This document shows positions 10,242 to 14,493 of a stretch of 14,493 nucleotides of DNA, piece by piece. Position numbers and translations under genes: made by a program. The stretch is from Dinochytrium kinnereticum (taxonomy: Eukaryota > Chytridiomycota > Chytridiomycetes > Chytridiales > Chytridiaceae). The notes under the pieces were generated by a model. The model did not search any database. It saw nothing but the letters and a program-made list of their open reading frames with translations, and was not told the DNA's origin. The stretch's first letter is position 1. Each line of letters opens with the position of its first letter. Location of the stretch: assembly GCA_027604005.1 (NCBI GenBank), contig JADGJT010000492.1, forward strand, positions 296 through 14,788, given 5' to 3'.

Positions 10242-10260
10242 AACTGCGGATTCCGCAGTT
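10242..10260. promoter_or_regulatory. Palindrome AACTGCGGA-T-TCCGCAGTT
   Basis: Two 9-bp arms are perfect reverse complements around a single T. The half-site CTGCAGTT repeats just downstream (10263-10270), and a TATA box begins at 10270. The spacing and symmetry suggest a dimeric transcription-factor site. Which factor is unknown. Confidence 0.5.
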
Positions 10261-10269
10261 TTCTGCAGT

Positions 10270-10276
10270 TATAAAA
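10270..10276 (+). promoter_or_regulatory. TATA box in the intergenic region
   Basis: TATAAAA followed by a C-rich pyrimidine stretch. It lies nine bases after a perfect palindrome and about 950 bp before the GPI1 ATG. It may drive a separate plus-strand transcript ending near the AATAAA at 11111, or be a distal GPI1 promoter. Confidence 0.4.
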
Positions 10277-10775
10277 CCCGCCTATTGCGCCCCCCTTGGC
10301 TGCTCTTCACCCTCCCATCCCCCACTCCCGACACAAAGTGTCCCATAGCTTCTGCCCAACTTCCCCCCGTGCCCATCCCAGCACTTGGTGCGCGCCCGTG
10401 CGTATGCCTGAGGCGCTCATATCGCCAAGAGGGCTAGGCAACCACCAGTGGCTGTGGCGTCTAACAGCAGCTTTTCTTTTTCTGGCTCAAATAGGTCTGT
10501 CGGTAGCGGTGCCGTGCGCCTTTCAAGTCGGGATGACAATACGAGGATGGCGATATGGTTTATTCCATCGGATCAGCAGCAAACGCCACCACTCATCAAC
10601 ACCGTTGGGAGGTCTCCACTTCTACGAGCCATTCTACGAGCCATGTTGGATGCTGGACAGCTATCGATCCACCCATCACCGTCTTTCGTTCTTTACTGAT
10701 TAGAACCACTAAACCACCAGAGAAAAGTAGCCCCACACATCGGCCGTCACCAGATGAAGCAGCTGCTTGAGTTGG

Positions 10776-10823
10776 GAGGCAGTCCCGCCCTTCTCGCTGC
10801 CTGTTTTCATGCTGGCAATTGAC
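10776..10823 (+). repeat. Right copy of the 48-bp inverted repeat
   Basis: Counterpart of the minus-strand copy at 9552-9599, about 85% identical, with 1176 bp between the two. In one frame both copies encode GSPALLAA, then diverge, then end at the same TGA. In another frame both encode AV(Q/P)PFSLP followed by mostly conservative changes. Flanks outside the repeat do not match and show no obvious target-site duplication. Confidence 0.8.
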
Positions 10824-11003
10824 CTGCTCTGGCTTTATTTCGTCTCTTTTGTGGTTTGGATGGGAGAGAACAGCAAGAGGAAACCCCTCGAGCTCCTCAC
10901 TTTTAAAACTTCTCCATCATCCATTTTTCCATATTATTATTTTTGTTATACGCAGTTTCAGCTGCTTAATGTGGTCGCCTCTGAGCGTCCACTTTTACCT
11001 GAG

Positions 11004-11033
11004 CCGTCAGGTGGTTCGAATCCACCTGAACGG
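11004..11033 (+). other. Hairpin with a perfect Pol III B-box-like loop
   Basis: TCAGGTGG (11007-11014) pairs with CCACCTGA (11022-11029) around TTCGAAT. Three further pairs form beyond one bulged A. The centre, GGTTCGAATCC (11013-11023), is an exact tRNA T-arm/B-box sequence, and TTTT follows at 11053-11056. No matching acceptor stem or D-arm is present, so it is not an intact tRNA gene. Confidence 0.5.
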
Positions 11034-11110
11034 CCGTTGATGGTTGCGAATCTTTTCGTTTCTCGTTTGTTTGCTCGATGAAAAGACAGATGACCTTCTG
11101 ACGGGTCAAT

Positions 11111-11116
11111 AATAAA
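11111..11116 (+). terminator. Candidate polyadenylation signal upstream of GPI1
   Basis: AATAAA about 110 bp before the GPI1 start codon. It could end a plus-strand transcript begun at the 10270 TATA box. It may equally be a chance hexamer in the GPI1 leader. Confidence 0.25.
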
Positions 11117-11221
11117 GATGTGCATACATTCCTCAGTCCTGTCACTCTCAAGTTGCAATAACCCATTCCAGCTGGTGACAAATCCCTTCGAGCACGAAGA
11201 AATTTGGAGAGAAACAACGAA

Positions 11222-11230
11222 ATGAGATGA
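11222..11230 (+). promoter_or_regulatory. Minimal upstream ORF overlapping the GPI1 start codon
   Basis: ATG AGA TGA: the two-codon ORF ends in a TGA (11228-11230) that overlaps the GPI1 ATG (11227-11229). Both ATGs have a purine at -3. Ribosomes would meet the short frame first, so GPI1 translation would rely on leaky scanning or very local re-initiation. The functional effect is inference. Confidence 0.5.
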
Positions 11231-14200
11231 GTTGGGACGACGACGGATGGATCAGAGAGCCCGAGCGCATCCGCATTTACTGGCCTCGTCACATCCGCGT
11301 GAAATCCCCATCGTCTCTTCACCCGAATCATGCGGATTCACAGACGGGTGGCCCCCTGCCCTCCCATGATGACCAGCAATCATTTTCAAATGGTCAACAT
11401 GAAGTTGGCCAGGGAGAAAAAGGCCGGGATGGGATGTGGGTTGTTGTTGGGTGGATCCTTAGCCCCTGTATTGTTTGCGTGGCTGCTTTGGTGGACATCC
11501 AGAAGGTGTGGGCCACGTCTTTTCTTTTTTCAATCTCTTTCGTTCCATCTTTCCATCTTTTTTAATGGTAGCTTGCTTGGGCATGCGTGCGTTTATGCAT
11601 ACAACCCTCTTTCTACAACCCTCTTTACGGCTTGGGATCTTGTACTTGCTATGTCATACTACCTTTAGAATGTCATCTCTTGGAGGAGACGTCGATAGTC
11701 ATTAGCTGCAGCCTTTTTCTCATCTTTTTATATGTACGGTTAGATACTAGGACCAGTGACATCAAAAGAAGAGGCTCGTAAAGTTATGAACTCCTTTGCA
11801 TCCAGATTGCCTGCATTATCGGAAAGCCTAATGATAGTTGGAGAATGCTGTGGTTTCGAAGATGGATCTTGGAAAGACACTCTGAACGGAGTTGGGGATC
11901 TCTATGGTTGGTGATAAGTTAGAAGCTTGGAAGATTTCAAGATGGAGACCTTTTCTGAACAAAACTAGATAAAGCGTCGGAATTTTGGCTGCAAATTTCG
12001 TTAGTTCAAGGAAGAATACCGCGATTAATGTAGGGTTGATTCTAGCTTTTCTTGCTTTACGACTCAAATTGGTTTTTATATTTTTAATCCACACCAATCA
12101 ATAAAAACTAGCACATGCATGGATGCCAATAAACCTCGAACCCTCGATACCATCGAAATAATCCTCTACCGTCAACCTCGCACAAAATCACTCCAATACC
12201 TCGCTATTCAGCCCCTCATTCTCGACCTATCCGCCGTTCGCATCCTTGAGCGGGCCCAAGAAGAGCAGCACAAAACTCGATTGAGTCGACTAAATCCTCA
12301 CCCGAGCACACTCAGACCAATCTATGATTTACACAAGGGGAGGCTTTTGCAGAAGACTCCTTCGTCGAAATCACTTATGGCCACGCCGCCGCCGCATCGG
12401 AGAGCCAAGGCAAAGAATAGAGGAGGCGCGGCGACGGCTGCTGAAGGGGTTGTGAGCGGACAGGTTTTGTGGCATACGAGACCTTTTAGGGGGCCGGCGG
12501 ATTTGGACCCTGGCGAGGCATTGAATGATATTTTGGAGAAGGTTTGACGAAGGGGGATATGCGTGACACCTTTTACTGATTCTTGGCCTCTGCTGTAATT
12601 TGTTTTTTCAGATTAATGAGACGTTTAACGTTGAGAGAGCCATCACTTCATCTTTCAGACCGTCGAGGCTTGTTATTCGTGTTCGAACGGCGATAATCAG
12701 AGCTTTTGCTTGGTTGTTTGCGATGATTTCTTATATTCTTCGACCCTTTCTCGTTGCTTTATTTTTGCTTAGAGTGTTTGCAGAGATGACCCTCTCAGCT
12801 CTAAACACTAAATTTCCAAGCTCTAATGTTGCATTGAAGGACATTTCTGCGGGAGGTGCGTTTTGCTTTTTACCCTTTCAATCTGTAACGACGGGAAAAA
12901 AAAACAACACCAAAATTCAGCCCATCAAATCGACCTACGGTTGCAGCAAGCCTGCTTTTGGCCATGGGAGTACATCTGCTGGCGACGTAGTGACCAAAAA
13001 TTCTCCGTTCTTTGTCAAGCTCAGTACATTGGGTCCGTTCATTTCTATTTCATCACCAGAAGCATTTCTTTTTGAAGTTGACTGTGTTTTGGCCAGGTTT
13101 TATAACACGGTTTGGTTGATCGCCAATGACGTAATTATCGGTATGGCTCTTGGAGCGTTTTTAAGGACGAACGCAGATGCGCTTGCAACGATTTTTTTGA
13201 ACGCTCTTGATGTTGGTGTTTTGTGGTTTTTGGTTTTTCTTAATGAAATTAGTATTTTACTATAGAGGGTATCACGTCTACTGTAAACTGGTTAATGGGC
13301 TGGCCACCTCCAGTCGGTTTGAAGCTTAACAGCGAGTTAAACCATTTTCTCGGCCAGCTCTTTCTCTGGCTTTTGCAAATGTGGAATGGTTGGTCTTTGC
13401 CCTGACTCACTTTTTTTTCTTCGTTTTTTTTTTTTTATTTTTAATATATTGGTTATTAGAATCCATCATTCCGTTGCGTATTCACCTGGCTGAAATCATT
13501 ACTGCCATTGGATTTTCTGGAGCGTTTGGAGCATCGATGGTCGTTGCGCTTCTTTCGGATTTGTTTGCAATTACGACACTTCATATTTATGTGTTCTATA
13601 ACGTGGCTGCCAAGATCTATAATTGGCAGGTTAAAGTCATACTGTCTCTTTTTACATTATTCCGAGGTGGGGTTTCCTCTTTACTTGTATTATTTTAGAT
13701 GCTGACACTAGACTCATTATGTAGGGAAAAAACGTAATGTCCTCAGAAATCGTGTGGATTCAGCAGAGTTTGATCTCGATCAGCTCTTGCTTGGGACTAT
13801 CTTGTTTACTGTGCTAGTGTTTTTGTTCCCGACTGTAGCTGTTTATTATGTGCTTTTTTCGCTGGTACAGATTCCTTTTCCTTTAAGATAGATGCTTTAA
13901 GCTAACTCCCTATTTTTTCAAATCAGACCCGCGTCATGATCATTGGGACGCAGGCAGTTTTCGAAATCGTTCTTGCGTTGCTGAACCATTTCCCTCTGTT
14001 TGCGATTATGTTAAGGTTTAAGGATCCTGGACGGCTTCCTGGTATGTTCAATTTGCCTTTCATGGCAAGATTCACCTTTTTCTGAACCCTTCTTCCTTAT
14101 CCGCGGTAGAGGGTGTCCAGTTTTCCTTGCTTCAAGAAAACACCATGCTTTCTCCATCGTTCCCCTATTTTCGCTTCTTAAAGCCGTCACCACCACTTAC

Positions 14201-14455
14201 GAAACCGACAATATCAAAAGATCATATTTACTTAAAAATGGAGGTACTATCTTTCATTTAATTTAGTCCCTGAACAAAAAAAATTCCTAATACTTTTATT
14301 TGCCATTCCGGTTATAGAACAAACCAATTGGAATGTCTGAAATATTTTATCAGTACACTTACTTGTTAGAGAGGTTGAGGTCGAATTACCTTACTTCTGG
14401 GGTTACAAAGTCGTTGTTTACCGGCAGGAGGTTGGAGAGGATACCGAGGCTTGAG
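11227..14455 (+). CDS. GPI1: GPI-GlcNAc transferase subunit Gpi1/PIG-Q (3' end beyond the window)
   Basis: Non-catalytic membrane subunit of the ER complex that transfers GlcNAc from UDP-GlcNAc to phosphatidylinositol, the first step of GPI-anchor synthesis. Exons: 11227-11505, 11744-11906, 12111-12541, 12612-12855, 12921-13032, 13097-13215, 13266-13388, 13460-13666, 13725-13864, 13927-14041, 14110-14243, 14318-14455. They join in frame to 735 residues, and a donor GTGATT at 14456 leads out of the window. Family signatures, in order: RIYWPRHI near the N terminus, IEIILYRQP, HQIDLRLQQACFWPW (about 374-388), FYNTVWLIANDVIIG (from 411), NWLMGWP and GLKLNSEL (from about 457), LHIYVFYNVAAKIYNW, then LFRGKKRNVLRNRVDS (near 560) and several hydrophobic membrane segments. 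From exon 3 to the right edge the exon ends are fixed by phase and conserved sequence; exons 1-2 are less certain. Introns from exon 3 onward are 50-71 nt. If exons 1-2 are wrong, the ATG at 12119 is the alternative start. Confidence 0.93.
11506..11743 (+). other. GPI1 intron 1 (inferred)
   Basis: Donor GTGTGG after codon 93 and acceptor GGTTAG ending at 11743, phase 0, with a T-rich tract before the acceptor. It joins ALVDIQK to ILGPVTSKEEARKVMNSF in frame. At 238 nt it is much longer than the later introns of this gene, so a small extra exon inside it cannot be excluded. Confidence 0.55.
11907..12110 (+). other. GPI1 intron 2 (inferred)
   Basis: Donor GTTGGT after TAT G and acceptor ACTAG ending at 12110, phase 1, 204 nt. 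Splicing gives DLYGTCMDANKP and leads into the conserved IILYRQP segment. Without it the upstream exon stops at TGA 11912. Alternative donors nearby (GTGATA at 11911) are possible, so the exact ends are uncertain. Confidence 0.45.
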
Positions 14456-14493
14456 GTGATTGCTCATTTATTCATACATCAAATACTGACCTT
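14456..14493 (+). other. Start of a further GPI1 intron, cut by the window edge
   Basis: GTGATT follows a phase-0 exon end after RIPRLE. The remaining 38 bases are A/T-rich and out of frame with the conserved C-terminal sequence. The last part of the Gpi1 C terminus must lie beyond 14493. Confidence 0.6.

Larger units (their letters stand above)
10277..11226 (+). other. Region before GPI1: possible transcript, no protein recognised
   Basis: A TATA box at 10270 and an AATAAA at 11111-11116 bracket about 840 bp on the plus strand. Open frames include one of about 99 codons from ATG 10404 to TGA near 10703 with one hydrophobic segment. None resembles a family I know. An exact 12-bp tandem duplication, TTCTACGAGCCA, occupies 10620-10643. 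Whether the stretch is coding, a non-coding transcript or just GPI1 promoter cannot be told from sequence. Confidence 0.3.

Noticed and set aside
11010..11034. tRNA gene suggested by the GGTTCGAATCC T-arm
   Set aside because: No sequence complementary to the 3' acceptor strand and no D-arm or anticodon arm occurs in the required position upstream.
11330..11668. Frame encoding a plausible small membrane segment (GCGLLLGG...)
   Set aside because: Overlaps GPI1 exon 1 in another frame. The GPI1 frame carries conserved family sequence and splices in phase, so this is a shadow.
11828..12097. 89-codon minus-strand open frame
   Set aside because: Lies across GPI1 exon 2 and intron 2 on the opposite strand, with no motifs and no splice or promoter support.

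Overview
The window reads as nuclear DNA of a fungus. Its genes are split by short GT-AG introns, many with CTNAC- or CTAAT-like branch points, and the introns and leaders are very pyrimidine-rich. One gene encodes glutamate synthase as a single fused chain and another encodes the fungal/metazoan GPI-anchor protein Gpi1/PIG-Q. The T-rich introns and abundant TTTC/CT microsatellites would suit an early-diverging lineage such as Mortierellomycota or other Mucoromycota, but the sequence alone does not settle this.

Layout. Positions 1-852 form the promoter and long leader of the first gene: a TATA box at 199-206, many simple repeats, a probable 5'-UTR intron and two upstream ORFs. Positions 853-8012 (+) are GLT1, NAD(P)H-dependent glutamate synthase, with six exons joined here by reading frame and conserved motifs into 2112 codons. 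The T-rich 3' region runs to about 8700. Positions 8700-11200 contain no recognisable gene. I find there a weakly supported small minus-strand gene (9237-9711), a pair of 48-bp inverted repeats 1.2 kb apart (85% identical), a palindrome beside a TATA box with a cluster of TCCGCA/TGCGGA words, and a hairpin carrying a perfect Pol III B-box-like sequence. From 11227 (+) to the window end lies GPI1, the GPI-GlcNAc transferase subunit. Twelve exons are visible and the gene continues past the right edge.

The two recognised genes act in unrelated housekeeping pathways: nitrogen assimilation (GLT1 with glutamine synthetase) and the first step of GPI-anchor synthesis in the endoplasmic reticulum. I see no defence system, CRISPR array, rRNA gene, complete tRNA or intact mobile element. 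The least explained stretch is 9237-11130, where the inverted repeat, the candidate minus-strand gene and the regulatory-looking palindrome lie together. Exon joins are my reconstruction from the sequence, not transcript data.
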